DNA of 64,000 bases from Owenia fusiformis (GCA_903813345.2 CAIIXF020000009.1:31253259-31317258), one strand, 5' to 3'. Counted from the stretch's first letter, positions 36,072 through 49,448 are shown. The notes: generated by a model from the letters alone, not told the origin. Made by a program: numbers and translations.

Positions 36072-36895
36072 AGGTGGAGAATCAAAACGATGGCAAAGCC
36101 GAGGACTGCGACTCGCGTAACTGTTCAACGCATTACGGCACCAACATGATAGGACATCCGGAAGGGTGCCTTTCACGTTAATGGACAAAACTTAGAAATC
36201 CAGGTATTTTAAATGCTATTCTAGTGTTTTTTCGGTGACTAAGAGATTACTCTGTATCCATTCAGCATTTGTCCAGATTAACCTGGAAAGTAGCAAAATT
36301 TGATTTTACCTGTAGAACCTGTATATATAATCCAACTTTACCATACATTTGAAAAGATTTTCAACGAGTTTCTGAATACCTATAGCTTGATTGAAACTCA
36401 AGGTATGAGTTGTGAGAATGATGTGATAACAGAATGTGTTTATAAGGAGAAAATCTTGATTCAAACGGCGCATTCAAAGTGGACGCAGTCCAGTAAACGT
36501 CCTATTTTCCTTTGCCTTGGCTGTGCTTGGTTTATTCATGAAGCAACGGCGGACTGCGTTGGGCAGATGGATGGACTGCAGATATTCTTATCTTCCAATT
36601 TTCTCAGTAATGGTACGTTTTCAGCTTACCGAAGATCACATGAGATGTAATTGGGCCAACAGGGGAAACATTTGACAAAAATACATTTTTGTGGCAGATT
36701 TTTAACTTGTGTGTGTTCATTCTATGCTATTGGACAGCCGGGCAACAAAAATGCTATTGCAGATGTGAAGTACCCGCTCTTGTATTTATCTATCCAAAGC
36801 AATGATTTACCCCAAATCTTAGTTTGGATTTACCGCCATTGTACGCGTAAACCTCGTCGCAGTTCGCGGCTGTGCCATCGTTTTAAATCCCTACC
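36072..36895. repeat. Inverted repeat with AAAACGATGGC(A/C) ends
   Basis: AATCAAAACGATGGCAAAGC (36079-36098) and following bases reappear inverted as GGCTGTGCCATCGTTTTAAA (36868-36887). The right arm stops 22 bases before copy B of the CACGGTG element, and the left arm starts 5 bases after the 35008-36067 element. Several insertions have stacked here. Confidence 0.55.
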
Positions 36896-36916
36896 GTGAT
36901 ATAGATCGATCTATAC

Positions 36917-38185
36917 CACGGTGTATAACCCAAACGCTCCTACATGCACGACGGGGCGTTTCATTTACGCGGAAACGCTCCGGAGCGAAATAAAATGGCG
37001 GCTAATGAAGATTCCACTATGACCGTAAGTATTGTTTCTCTCGTCTCTCTTACATATCATATGTTATGGTGAAATATTATGTACCACTCGATGAACAATA
37101 CCGTGAGCAAAGATCTTATTTATTCAACTTCTGGTGGTAAACTGTTATTTGCTTGATCAAAGCTCCGAAGTGTAGATCGAACGAATCTGAAGATAACGAT
37201 TTGACCACAAATTACGAATTAAACTAGTATTTCTATAAAAACGTTAATATTTCTGTTAAAGTAGTAGATCACAAACTCGTATATTCTCATTTCCTAAAAT
37301 CCCAGTCCAAATCCATTACTTGTTCCCAAGAAATCTCTTTTTTAGAACACAATTTTAGAAACGCTCTTACCATTTTGTTTTGATATTATTTTTAGATTAT
37401 TAGAGAAGAGTTCCGAATCGAATCTATCTCTCAAAAACGTGTTGTACTTGTTAGGAAAATTGAAACATCTGAACCTGGTGGTGCTAAACGTGCAACTAGC
37501 TGATTTAAGCCTAAATAAATTAGATGATGTGATGCCTACATGTGTGCTAAATCATACAACTATAGAAAAAACGAAAAATATGTGAATTAATCTTTCTTCT
37601 TTTGATGCCAAGGGGTATAATAGATCTTTTCTTTCTCTTCCTGAAAAGGAAAGGCAAGCTATATATTTCCTAAACAGATCTAGACTACCGGAGCGTTTCC
37701 AGTTCACTGTGTTAACCAGATCGGAGCGTTTCTTGAATATGAGAATGTCATCATTTTTAAGACTGGATTTTCGGTCATCAAATCACTATTACGATAATGT
37801 ATGGTGCGTTGAAGCATTGGAATTTGACTAAAATATACATTGGTGCTCTAATCTTGGCTCAACTAATCACATGTATCGACAAAAGGGGTTTTGACCGGTA
37901 GAATGACAATTACGTTTTTGGATTTTGATGACTATACTGCTTCGTACAGCTCTTCCTAATTGCTTCAAACGTCAACAGCCAGTCAAGTACAACATGAATA
38001 TCACACTCATCGAATGGTATACTCGAAATATGTAACTCATACCTCTTATTCCCATTATTGGGGAAATCGTCAGACGGCTCATCATTCCCGCCAGCCAGTT
38101 TTCCTACTCCGGAGCGTTTCTTTGTTTAATTTCAGTAATGAAACGCTCCGTCGTGCATGTAGGAGCGTTTGGGTTATACACCGTG
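36917..38185. mobile_element. CACGGTG-ended element, copy B
   Basis: Ends CACGGTGTATAACCCAAACG and complement, flanked by TATAC (36912-36916, 38186-38190). Like copy A it has ATGGCGGCTAATGAAGATTC inside the left end, here followed by a GTAAGT donor-like site (37021). The interior differs from copy A, as in non-autonomous relatives. No transposase is recognised. Confidence 0.82.
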
Positions 38186-38407
38186 TATACGGGGGCCAGT
38201 TCATAATCTGTCATAATTTGTCGGGAGAATACATTTTGTTTTTATATGGCGCTAAACAAAATATTCCCGCAATATAAGGCGCATTATGGGTAGGGACTGC
38301 TGTGAAATAATGAACGTAAGTGACACCTATCTTAGATTATACGTTCTAATAAATTAATTAACTGCGCATGCGTCATAATAATTTCAACCAATTAAATCGC
38401 TGGATTT

Positions 38408-38935
38408 AATACCGTAAAAACTCCCGTTTTTTTCAAAATCTACCGTAAAAACTCCCGTTTTTTCAGAAACCTACCGTAAAAATTCACGTTTTTTTCAAAA
38501 TCTACCGTAAAAACACCCGTTTTTTCAGAAACCTACCGTAAAAACTCCCGTTTTTCAGAAATCTACCGTAAAAACTCCCGTTTTTTAAAAAATCTACCGC
38601 AAAAACTCCCGTTTTTTACAAAAACCTACCGTAAAAACTCCCGTTTTTTCAGAACCTACCGCAAAAACTCCAGTTATTTCTGAAATCTTCCGTACAAAAA
38701 GTCGTTTTTTATTTAAAATTTACTGCGAAAAATACATTTTTTTAAAAATCTCCCGTAAAAACTCCAATTTTTTCAAAATTTACCGCAAAAACTCCCGTTT
38801 TTTTAAATCTCCCGTAAAAACTACCGTTTTTTTCAAAAATCTCCCGTAAAAACTCCCGCTTTTTTCAAAAACTACCGGATTTTGAAAAAAACTCCCGTAA
38901 AAGTACCGCAATTTTTTTTAAATCTCCCGAAAATT
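38408..38935. repeat. Minisatellite of ~30-bp T-rich units
   Basis: About 17 imperfect copies of a CTACCGTAAAAACTCCCG-TTTTTT-like unit. The right end is more diverged. No frame is maintained. Confidence 0.9.
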
Positions 38936-39120
38936 TTTCATTTTAGGTTGGCAAGTCTGAATACGTTAGCGTAACAATATTGAAGAACTTCCGGGTTTCG
39001 TTTTCGGTTCTTGATATTTTTATTTGAATTCTCGATTCTGCACCACTTTTGAGTCAAGTTGTGGACAATAATTTGACTCAAGTTTAGTAAGATAGTCTAG
39101 TTTGAGAATATGCAGGCGGT

Positions 39121-39293
39121 TCTATGTTTGGTATATTAAAGAAGACGCAATTGACATCTTTAATCCCTCGCTTTTGTTACGTTGACGATCTTCATGAATA
39201 TTGTCACATTGGCAATATTCATGAAGATCGTCAACGTAACAAAAGCGAGGGACTAAATATGTAAATTGCGTCTTCGTTGATATTCCAAACATA
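39121..39293. mobile_element. Hairpin MITE, ~80-bp arms
   Basis: CTATGTTTGGTATATTAA... and its complement enclose GAAGATCGTCAACGTAAC-type stems with a loop of only about 6 bases. The stem block TTTAATCCCTCGCTTTTGTT resembles blocks at 51.3, 55.2 and 55.95 kb. Confidence 0.8.
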
Positions 39294-42058
39294 TGACGTA
39301 TCGTCAGCGTAACTATGTGAGTACCAGTATGGCCATCTTACAAAACATGCTGTAAAAGACAGACGTCGTGTCTGAACAAGGGTTTATTTAATACCCGGGA
39401 CTTGTACCAAACGAAAATGAACGACGATCAAATTTCCATGATTTCACGTCAGATATGATGATGTTAATGAAAATCAGATATGTTCCAAGAAAAAACTTAT
39501 GAAATCTCTTTGGCACAATTGACCAAATCCCAGCTCTGAACCATTCTGGCATAACTTTCAACAAACTGCAGTAAAATCAATGAAATTCTAACCTGTGCTA
39601 TCATACCACATCAGTGAAAATGTAAAATACAGGTCAGCATAAACTCTCAGTTTAAGATCCTTTTCCTCAGAACGTATTGATCGACCTTGTACATAGTTTT
39701 CTTAGTGCCTCTCATCAATCACTCCAGGGAGATGTGAAGATAGATTTACACGACGCTCGTCCAACGGGAATTAACGGTACTTTCAAGCACTTAAGAGGCA
39801 AAATGAGAGATTTCAAGTAATATGTCTTTAGTAACAGTCTCACCTTTCTTTCTATAAGGATGGGTTCAGGTGCCAAAACCAGCTGATACATAGATCATGT
39901 AGTGAAATTGAAATACTAAGTCGAACCCTGCTTTTTTAACCCGCAGCCCATCCAGTGTACTTTTAACACGTACTGGTTTTTCACCATCTCTTTTTCCCAC
40001 CGGTTTTGGGCCGCTGTGAATATGGTAGAATGGAAGGATTCCGGGAGTAGAAATCTATCAACCCTTCTCTATTGATTTAGAAAAGTATGATAAACACAGA
40101 TTGATAGGGTCTGCCCTCTTTTTGTAACTATTTCTGTCGCCCTTTAGTCTTTGTTATTTCCTCTTGGCCAATATATACCTATTTAGGATGCTTTCCAACT
40201 GCCTTTTTAGGTCATTCTTTTCCTAGAATTCTTCATCCTATAGTTATTTTCCAATGGATACAAAATAACTGAGACTGTAACTTGATGATATTAAATCAAC
40301 TAAAGCTGATATCAGTATATTGGTAACTCTGTGATTAGATTCTTAAAATGAAACATGACGTGTTATGTATTGACAAACAGGTTTTTATTTATGAAACGAA
40401 GACGAACCAAACTTTCAAAACTGTCAGTGATTCATGTATCTTGTCATTAAGGTTGAAAACGGGGAGACTGCTTTTTAAATTTGTTTATCAGATGACCGAA
40501 ATGATGAAAAGAATTATTGTTAAACGCTTCCGAAACTTATTTTCAACTCGAATCCCTTCTTTTTTTGAAATCTTTATTTTTCAATTCTGTTTCTGAATTA
40601 ACTCCCGCAGTCATCTTCAGGCGCTCTCCATTGCGTAAACATTGACATAACATTACAGATTCGAATGTCTTTGCAGATCCGTTGCTTTTAAGTCAGGATA
40701 AAATTGCGAACTGTACGTGCTTCATCATTTATATTTTATTTCCTTTTACATCGAAAAACCGAACAATCACATTTATAGTCTCCGGTTGGTTGATGTGAAA
40801 ATAGTAGAGCGGATGTTAAACGTCGACGAGTAATTAATGAAATTATCGGCAATTATAAATTACGAATTATACTTTCTCCGAGTCCTGATTCTACATTATT
40901 AATATAACTATATTAATTGCTTTACTGACTGAAGGAAATGCGATTATTTTATGATTTAAAAGCGAAAAAGAGTGCTGTTTTCAATTAAAACAATTTAAGT
41001 CTGAAGAGCGAATGCGTGTAATATAAATCTTAATTGAAGCTGAATACTACAAAAATATATCATTAACCTATTTTTCTAAAGACTGACGTTCTATCAATAT
41101 GTCATGATGAAATAAAAAGCGATTTGACGTTTCTCCTTCCTCCAGACTACAAAAACATGACATCCTTGATGTAGAAAAATACCACAAAATAAAAGTAAGT
41201 ATTTAAAGAGGCATTGTCGGAAAGTGGAGAAAACTCGGGAACCCCAAGATACACTGTTCATCTAATTAGGGGCGGATATGAAATAAGGCTTCTCCAGACA
41301 CAGGCCGTAGTAGTACTAGTATATGTTTCAGACTCATATCCTTTGTTTGAATAAATTTTTATGTCAATTGCAATACAGTACATTGTTTTGGACCACCCTG
41401 TTCAGTTTGTATCGATTCAAGATAAAAAATACTGAATCGAACTGATTGTCACGTAGCCTATTATTGACATAAACTGTTTGATATCTATATCAAAGAATGT
41501 AGATACCTAGAAAATAAACGTATTTAGCCATGCAGAATCAGTGTAAATATTTTGAGATGGCGACAACATCTACCCTTTTAAAAGATTATTGTCATAATAC
41601 CACGATTATTTAAAGTTTTCCTCATACTTTTAGCCTGGCGTGGTCCCGGGGACATGGTTATAAGGTGATTGTAACCTATAGCAAGATACAAGACAATTGT
41701 GAATTTCTAGCCTGAGTCTATCAGTAATATGCCTATAAAATAATAGAGGTTCTAGTGTTATCTCACCGATTCCATACTAATTTTGAAATTAAATCAACCT
41801 AAGAACATGTTACGGGCAATTCCTAGAGCGACCCATTTCTCTGCCAAAATTATTTATGCCTTATAGTTTAGAGGCATTCTAATCTTATATTGATTGGATG
41901 CAATCAATTGTGACCTGCTTTTTTATACCATGCTGTGTGTGTTTTTCACTTCCTTGTTGTATCGAGATGGTTTATATATTTGAACGGTTCATTGCTTCCG
42001 CAGGCCTTAGCCACTCTAATTTATGCCTCAATATGAACATTATTACAGAGGGCACAGT
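39294..42058. other. Intergenic, nothing recognised
   Basis: No coding frame of protein-like composition, repeat or palindrome stood out on reading. Confidence 0.5.
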
Positions 42059-42061
42059 TTA

Positions 42062-42292
42062 TGCCTTGGTCACATTTGCTCCGATTTTCACTACGGCGAC
42101 CGGCCGATTGAATATTTGTTCAAAATTGAATACTATATTGAACAAAACACTCAATCGGCCGGGCGCCGGCCGATGGATCGAAGCATATATCATTCTCAAA
42201 ATTCATTTCGTTCGCTGCGTACCTTCACTACAGGAGCTACGGATTGCACTGGACGAAAGGCTCTGAGATTGGAAGCATATGTGACCAAGGCA
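42062..42292. mobile_element. 231-bp MITE with TTA target-site duplication, PIF/Harbinger-like
   Basis: Inverted ends TGCCTTGGTCACAT / ATGTGACCAAGGCA are flanked by TTA on both sides (42059-42061, 42293-42295), as in PIF/Harbinger. Inside is a strong hairpin of CGGCCGATTGA and complement (42099-42159). Confidence 0.75.
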
Positions 42293-44592
42293 TTAGAGAC
42301 GAAATTAGTGTGGCTGGCTTTCGGAAATACTGTAAAAGTGAAGTTCAACAAAAATATAGCACATGATTAGAGCAGACATTTTGGATGTTGACTACTGTAT
42401 ATACAAGTTCTGCATAGATACAAAGTGGATTATGAATTTACCTATACTATTGAATAATGACTAAAATGCAATTAGTTACCTGTCTAGGTGTCAAGATATA
42501 GGTGGCCCCAGGGTGAGAAGGAGCATTACCCCCAGCTCATTTGAAATTTTGAATAATTGACTTAACACAAGGATGTCCCCATGTAAAGTCAATGGAACCA
42601 AAGAAAAAATGAAAACCAAAATTGTGAAATTTGAAAGTTTGACCTACTTTCAAAAGTCAAAGGTTGAGGTCAAAATTGTTTTAGCAACATTCTTTATTAT
42701 ATTTTCACATTTTAGGTCTTATAAATGATGATTTTGCACACAAGAATGTTTGATTTTCAGATATGCACTGAGTTGACCTTTACAAGGTCACAATGACCTC
42801 AATATCACTTTGGATGCACCTGAACACCATGCCATAATTAACTCCTTACTAAATACCATATTATATGTCATAATAGTTATATTTCTCTGGGGGCACTTTT
42901 TATATACTTGGGGTGACGGCTCCTTTGAGAATTTTCATTTGTGAGTTTTAGTCGCCCACGGCACCCCTGTTGTCAATGGTTTAACATATATCATATGAAT
43001 CATTCATCTTTAAATGTGGGTATTGTTTTTTGGCCCACCCTGTATTAATGGTTATAACACGCACTGGCGAAAAAGAATGTAGAAATGTGCTCTAATATAT
43101 CATTATGAAAAGAAGACTTGCTTGAAAAACTGTTAAATGCCACGATGGCGTATGTTGTAGTATCTGACGTCGTGTCATAAATTGAATGCCTTGGTGCTCT
43201 TCGCTTATCCCAGTTCTAGATATCAATCATGATGTACTTCGTCAACAAACGTAACCTATTTGTTTGTAGAAATTATTCATTTGAGTTTTCTGTGCAGGCT
43301 GAATCCTCTTTAAAGTGATCTAGGGCCTATAGGTAAATATTTTCAGCTTAGTTCGTCAAATTTAGTTCATTGCTATGGAATATACCTGATCCAGACCAGC
43401 ATTTCTGAGTCTGTTTTGTTGATATCGTTCTGAGGTAAGTAACACCAAAGATGTTATTTGCAAAGTGTTATTTTTTGTTGATGACCAGACTTCAAGTAAT
43501 CATCACCACAAGGTACCTGCTTGGAATATTTTTGCTTATGTTATTAAAAAACATCGTTTTTATGATGGATTTTTAGACAATTAGCAATTATTTTATTTTT
43601 TCGGCAAATATAAACTCGGATTTCTTAAACCTATAATATGTCGATTGCGTTGATATTTTAGCATGCATGTTACTAAAATGTATGTGCGATCAACTCTTGA
43701 AAGCGCGATGTTTGATATGTCTTTGTCACATAATTAAGTTTGTTGTACTATATATGAACGATTTGTCAAATATTTGCATCCTCCAACACATTGGCCATAT
43801 TAATAAACTCTATTGATACATTATTTGGTGAAAGCTATGCCAGAAGGTATATTTTGATAACAAATCTTAAATTGTAGACAATGGAGATATATGATTGAGC
43901 GTAGATATTTCTGTCGTGAATTCAAGTTGTCTAGATTAGGCTGTCTAATATTTTGTATCCTCCAAACATTAAATTATCATCTTTGGGAAAACAATATTTT
44001 TAGATTATTATTTTGAGACATGAAAGTACTTAATAGAAGCGTTTAGATCATCGTTATTTAATTTTTGAATTATTTCAATTGTCTTTAAAATTTGTAAAAC
44101 TTTATTAAGCATGTGTTGGAGAATACAGAATGACTTTAAAATGATGTGAAATATAAACGTACAATCAAAAGTTAGTTGTATTCGTATTTTTATGTTTATA
44201 TTTAAATTACAGCAAAGTATGAGTCATTGCCAATTCAGGAAACAATATATTTCACTCTCAGTTTCACATATGATCATGTAGGAATAGCTATTACATGTAA
44301 CCTTTACATACCTATTCCACATGCTATGCTTTCTTTTTATTCCCATGACCATACGACTTACTTTGAATTATGTTTCTCATTCCCTCATTGCCCACGCTGT
44401 GTTTATTCATGATATTATATTTTGAATGACGTCTGTCGTTCATTATGATGAATGTTTGGCTTTTACCCAAAATGATAAATGTTGCTGGCACATCTTAGTC
44501 ATTATAAGTGCCAAAATACTTTTATATCGATTCCAATGAAAATTATTGCATCCACTGCAATCTTTAGTATTTCACATGCAATATGAGCAACA

Positions 44593-45130
44593 TGCCCGTA
44601 GCCAACTTTTGATAAGGGGGGGGGGGGTGGAACCCATTCCCCTGCCCACACATAAAAAAATTTCCATGCTAAACCAACACCTGGGGCGACCTTTAAAATT
44701 CAGAGGATGGGAGACAAAAAAATGTTGAGTCCAAAGATTTTTAAATAATGCCCAAAATTCAAAACAATAGTACAATAACGTCATTTCTAAGGGCGATATA
44801 GTGAAATAAGGACTGAAACAGCAAGAAAATCTTACGCATTGAACGATATCTAATTTCCCGGGGAAAATTGCCTGTCCAGAATATATTCTAGACCGGTCCA
44901 TATGGACCACCACTATGACGTCACACATTTCTCAGGTCGATATAGTAAAATAAACGCCTTCTAAACTAGCACTAAAACCCCTAGAACTGGCCTGGCAAGG
45001 TGGTAATAATGGCCAATAATCTAAATTGTACAATTTATGTGGAGAGGAACAGATTTTGGGCCAAAAAATAGAAATAGAAAGAAAATCATTCAAGATCGCA
45101 CGAATCCACCGCCACCCTGTCTACGGGCCG
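44593..45130. mobile_element. MITE with GCCCGTAG ends and 8-bp target duplication, hAT-like
   Basis: Left end TGCCCGTAGCC, right end CTACGGGCCG. The flanks GAGCAACA (44585-44592) and GAGCAATA (45131-45138) differ at one base, consistent with an 8-bp target duplication. Same end family as 20535-20734. Confidence 0.78.
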
Positions 45131-45572
45131 GAGCAATATAAAGAAAGACTTCAGACAAAAATGTGCGTGCGCGTTATTTGGAAAAAATGACCCCAGTATC
45201 TTAAAATCATGATGGTCATTTCGAAAAAGCTCTGTTAGATTAGACGTACATGTAATCAAAAAAACGAATTAAGTATCCTGTTTAAAAAGCCCTATTCTTC
45301 ACTAGATTGGTTAGATTCTAGGTTTGCTCAGAAACATATTTCTTCTACTAACGAGAATGACCAGAATAGTGGAACCAATTCTTAAAAATTCTTAAAAGAT
45401 ACTTCTGGTGGAATGCGCATCGGTTACGAAAACTTAGATTTTTTTTTATTTATTTATTCTTATCTATTCATATCTTTACTACAAATTACACTAAAAGGGT
45501 GACACATAATGTGTATATTCCCGTGTTTTATAATAATACGAGAGGTGATGGACGCTTTTTTACACGGATGCT

Positions 45573-46352
45573 TTTTATAGAACAATACCTTCGATTTTCT
45601 CACCAGTGATACATCATTTAATGATCTATCAACTCTGAAGATTTGAAAACAAAACATGTGATATATTTTGATATATCTTTATTTCCATGAAGGAGGTATA
45701 GGTACCCCGGGACCAACATGACGTCAAACATTCTGAAGCTATTTTAGCTTGTTTAGCATGCAACGTAGTAGTTGAATGGTGCATTATGCAGGCTGAACAA
45801 AACAAACCATTATGGTCATGAATTACCCCATTTTATTATGCCATAGTTGATTTTGAATATTTTATCATCACTATGTGGTATTCACTATTCATGCCACATT
45901 CATTCTACAGGGGCCTCTACATAGGTTCCACCAAGTGCTACATGTACACAATTTCTCATCCTCTTAACTCAAAATTGTGAGACAAGGCTGAATCCATTCT
46001 CTGACATGGTAGGAAGATGCAGTTGCACGGGTTGTTTTAGTTCATCAATGTCAATAAACCTGCGTCCCTTCTCTATAGAAATAAGTACTTACTGTTTGTG
46101 TGTTACCAGTCAGCAAAATATTTCAAACAACACAACACTTGTTGCATATAAAAAAGCTTAAATCTTACTGAAATTTGCCATGATGGCTAAAACCTGAATA
46201 TGTGACGTAAATGTCGGTCCCTGGGTACTTGTACTCCCTTCACGGAAATAAGGATATATCAACATGTATTATATATTTTGTCTTCAAATCTTCAGAATTG
46301 ATAGATAATTGAATGATATATCACTGGTAAGAAAATCAAAGGGATCATTATA
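45573..46352. repeat. Inverted pair of ~160-bp repeat arms
   Basis: Left 45573-45733 and right 46198-46352 are inverted copies (for example TTTATTTCCATGAAGGAGGT versus the complement of ACTCCCTTCACGGAAATAAG). The right arm is continuous with the LINE relic on the minus strand, so the arms may be LINE 3' sequences in opposite orientation. Confidence 0.65.
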
Positions 46353-46379
46353 AAACTAACATAGACTATAAATGATGTT

Positions 46380-46540
46380 ATTGATAAAGAAGATATTTTT
46401 TTGAGTTCTTTCTTCATAATCGAGATGCTTCCAGATGATTTCATTCCATCAGTTAATTCATTCCAAATTATCTGTGCAGTGAAAGACAACATAGCTCTAC
46501 CAAAATTTGTTCGTACTTCGGGCCATATTGTATCTGTCAT
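46380..46540 (-). pseudogene. LINE ORF2 C-terminal relic
   Basis: Minus strand reads VRTNFGRAMLSFTAQIIWNE then LTDGMKSSGSISIMKKELKK. This fits the end of many non-LTR reverse transcriptase ORFs ('RT..G.rsf...a...WN.LP..ik...s...FK..lk'). Only the tail is present. Confidence 0.6.
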
Positions 46541-48014
46541 TTATAACTTGGAGTTTTATTAATAACGTCAAAATGTTGCATTTATTGCACAAAATGGAAA
46601 CTTTTGATGATAGACCAATCAAAATCAAATGTTTCCCTATATTGAACAAATAAATTATAATCAAAACCGATGAAATTATATGTTAGGATTTCTCCAAGGA
46701 ATTTGCATGCAAAATGTGGTGACTTAACTCTTAAAAGTGAAGAAATGAAAGTTAATATACAGACTTGGGACTTGTGTTGTCTCGGCTACTATACAATACA
46801 ATACAATACATGACCGCATCCACATATTCCGACTAGCCACAGTGTGATAGTTCGGGAAGGTTGAACTATAAAAATTCACGGTCAAGTTCACTGTCTAGGA
46901 TGTTGTTACAGACATTTACATATAAAATATTTAGAAACTAGATCAAATCTTTCTTAAACGATGAAAACATTAGTTCGCTCAAATGTCAACACCCTTTTGC
47001 TGTACTTTCCTTGCGCGTTCAACCGTCACGCTTAATTTGGTACACACCCTGTGATAATAGGACACGATCCAATCACCTTCAAAATTAAACGTATTGAAAG
47101 ACTTAACAACTTATAGAATATAAACAAGGAATATATTGAACTAAAATGCCTTTAATTTATATATAAAAGAGTGAAAATAAATAGATATTTTGACTTTCAA
47201 CATTATTTATAATGTAGATGTTATAAAGTAGGCCATGTCATAGTAAAAGGGGTACTCTTTGAATGATAAATGGAGTCTAACATAAATGTATCCTCCAAAA
47301 CAGATTATTGGAGGATTCATGATTATTAGACACTCTTTTCTGGAGCACTCATATTAAATGAAGCCACAAACTGTGTGCTATAAGTGAGGGCATCGAGGAA
47401 GAACTGTAGATGTGAAATTGTATGAACGTATCCTCCCTCATTTCTTAAGTAATCGCTTTTGACATAGGGGTCGTTCAAAGAAATTTGCAGCTAATGATTT
47501 CAAACGATAACGTTGACTCAATTTACATTTTTATTTTTTACAGTGCAATACTTATATCCAATGAAACATGTGTATTGTTTGTTTGACACTCACAAATATG
47601 ATGAATAATATCTTATTTGAAATTAAACCAGACTTTAATTGAACGATTAACGAAAACATGTTAAGTTTTCATTTCTTTGAAAATTGAACCATCGCCATTT
47701 GAATATTTTAATTTTCGAATTTTGTATTTTTTAAATATCAATTATCGTAAATTGACCCAGTGATGCTTCGTTATCACTCTACACTCATGAGCTCTCTGAG
47801 ACTCACTATGTTTGCCAAAAAGTAATTTATTATAAAACTAGCCGTAGAGTGAATAAAGCAATGAGTATGTTAACTGATTAACACATCTTGTATATAACGC
47901 TCATCATTTCTATGGTTTTAGATTGTGCCATGGCAACGGTAATTATACGAGATGAACGTATACGTAGACGACTATAATAAATAAGATACAGCTAGATCTA
48001 GAACGAACACCAGA
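46541..48014. other. Upstream region of the GPCR gene
   Basis: AT-rich, with a short ATACAATACA microsatellite near 46790-46812. TATATAA at 47892-47898 could be a core promoter element about 120 bases before the ATG, but this is only an AT-rich match. Confidence 0.35.
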
Positions 48015-49448
48015 ATGACGGAGAGTGGAGACAAGTACATACCTATAACTAAAGTTGTCACAGAATCACAACCAGAGCTACTACGGCGCGGAATACCTCT
48101 AGTATTTGATGGTGAAGTGGAATGGCACACCACTGCTGATATGGTAGCCGCAACTGCTAATAGAAACAACACAACATTTAACATGAGTAACTGGGATCAG
48201 ACCTTTGATGAAAGAATATATCACAGTCCGGTGAGCGAGAGCGAACTTGAGACGTATATGCGATGCTCAACTGTCGTTTATGGATATATCATTCCATTCA
48301 TTTGTTTTGTTGGGATCGTTACAAACATAGTGAACCTGAGCGTTCTTACACAGCGCAGCATGTGGACGCCCACAAACGTTTTTCTTAAAGGGCTTGCAAT
48401 TGGAGACCTTGGGGCGTCAAGTCTCCTTATAGGATTCTTTGTATACTTCTATAGTTTTAAAACATACGAGCTTTTGGATACACAACAGTGGTACACAACA
48501 GTACCCTTGTACTGGAGAGTATTTTACCACATTCATTCGATCCCTGCTAATATTTTAGTGACTGCTTCAAATACGCTGGTTTTTGGTGTGACCATTTTTC
48601 GATTCTACGCAGTAAAATTTCCTATTCACGCAAGGGATCGGTGTACTATGAGGAACGCACGAATTCTAACTATTGTTAGTTTCGCATGGGGGATAATTTT
48701 AAATCTGCCTGAATTCCTACAAAAACGGATAGAAAAGATCGAAATAAACAACGATACATATTACGGAGTAACGTCAACAGACATCTATTACGATAGGACT
48801 TTTCAGAGTGTGTACTATCCTTTGAAGACAGTCCTCAATATTCTGTTACCCTGGGTTGCGTCCTTGGTACTCATCATTATGCTTATTCATGCTCTTTGGA
48901 AAGGGATGTCTGGCAGAAACAATAATGGACAGAAGTTTATTGAACACACTGCAAGCGTTGAAGAGGCTAAACAGAAAAAGAGCGTCCACATTACAGTATC
49001 GTTGATTTTAGTAAACATTAGTTTCCTCATTTGCGAATGCCCTGCTGCAGTATGGTCTATGATGCTCTGGTCTATTCCCAGAGAAACGCTCACAAACGAC
49101 ATTAAATTTGGGATTGCAAGGATTTTCATAGACATGTTTCTCGTTCTAAATATGTCGCTCAATTTTTTTAACTACGCATGTGCCAGCCAGGCATTCAGGA
49201 AAACTCTTTTGCGGACAATATCCTTGAGGAGAGCATTTAAAAGAATGCAAAATAAACTAGGGGCGCATTCCTCTCTAAATAAGAATGTGGCACATACTTA
49301 TTCCTGTGAGAAAAGTGATTCGCAATCAGACTATACTTTACTAAGCCGACAGTCTTCAAGCAGGGGCAATTTGAGCTTAAAACATTTCAAAAATAGCAAA
49401 ACTACATATCACTTTTCAAACAACCATTTGCATGTTTCAAGTTTGTAA
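48015..49448 (+). CDS. Intronless class A (rhodopsin-type) G protein-coupled receptor, probably peptide or chemoreceptor-like
   Basis: A 477-codon ORF. An in-frame stop at 47982-47984 makes the ATG at 48015 the first possible start. Residues 1-85 form an extracellular tail with N-glycosylation sequons at N52 and N56. Seven hydrophobic segments lie near 86-111, 121-147, 172-199, 214-236, 266-293, 327-350 and 365-390. Family marks: TM1 GIVTN, TM2 LAIGD (Asp131), TM4 Trp225 and Pro232, TM5 Pro279, TM6 CECP (340-343) in place of CWxP, TM7 NFFNY (383-387) in place of NPxxY. The DRY position reads FRF (195-197). I see no Cys at the start of TM3 or in ECL2, so the usual disulfide is absent. The tail (390-477) is basic, then Ser-rich. 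The ligand is unknown; an FMRFamide/peptide-receptor-like group is a guess. It lies 16 kb from the ENPP gene with no obvious link. Confidence 0.88.
   Translation: MTESGDKYIPITKVVTESQPELLRRGIPLVFDGEVEWHTTADMVAATANRNNTTFNMSNWDQTFDERIYHSPVSESELETYMRCSTVVYGYIIPFICFVGIVTNIVNLSVLTQRSMWTPTNVFLKGLAIGDLGASSLLIGFFVYFYSFKTYELLDTQQWYTTVPLYWRVFYHIHSIPANILVTASNTLVFGVTIFRFYAVKFPIHARDRCTMRNARILTIVSFAWGIILNLPEFLQKRIEKIEINNDTYYGVTSTDIYYDRTFQSVYYPLKTVLNILLPWVASLVLIIMLIHALWKGMSGRNNNGQKFIEHTASVEEAKQKKSVHITVSLILVNISFLICECPAAVWSMMLWSIPRETLTNDIKFGIARIFIDMFLVLNMSLNFFNYACASQAFRKTLLRTISLRRAFKRMQNKLGAHSSLNKNVAHTYSCEKSDSQSDYTLLSRQSSSRGNLSLKHFKNSKTTYHFSNNHLHVSSL

Noticed and set aside
35711-36188. Overlapping frames on both strands
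   Set aside because: They lie in the mirrored arms of the mariner-type palindrome, match each other as inverted copies and resemble no protein.
41898-42370. Two overlapping 115-122-codon frames
   Set aside because: They run through the TTA-flanked MITE and its internal hairpin; no family resemblance.
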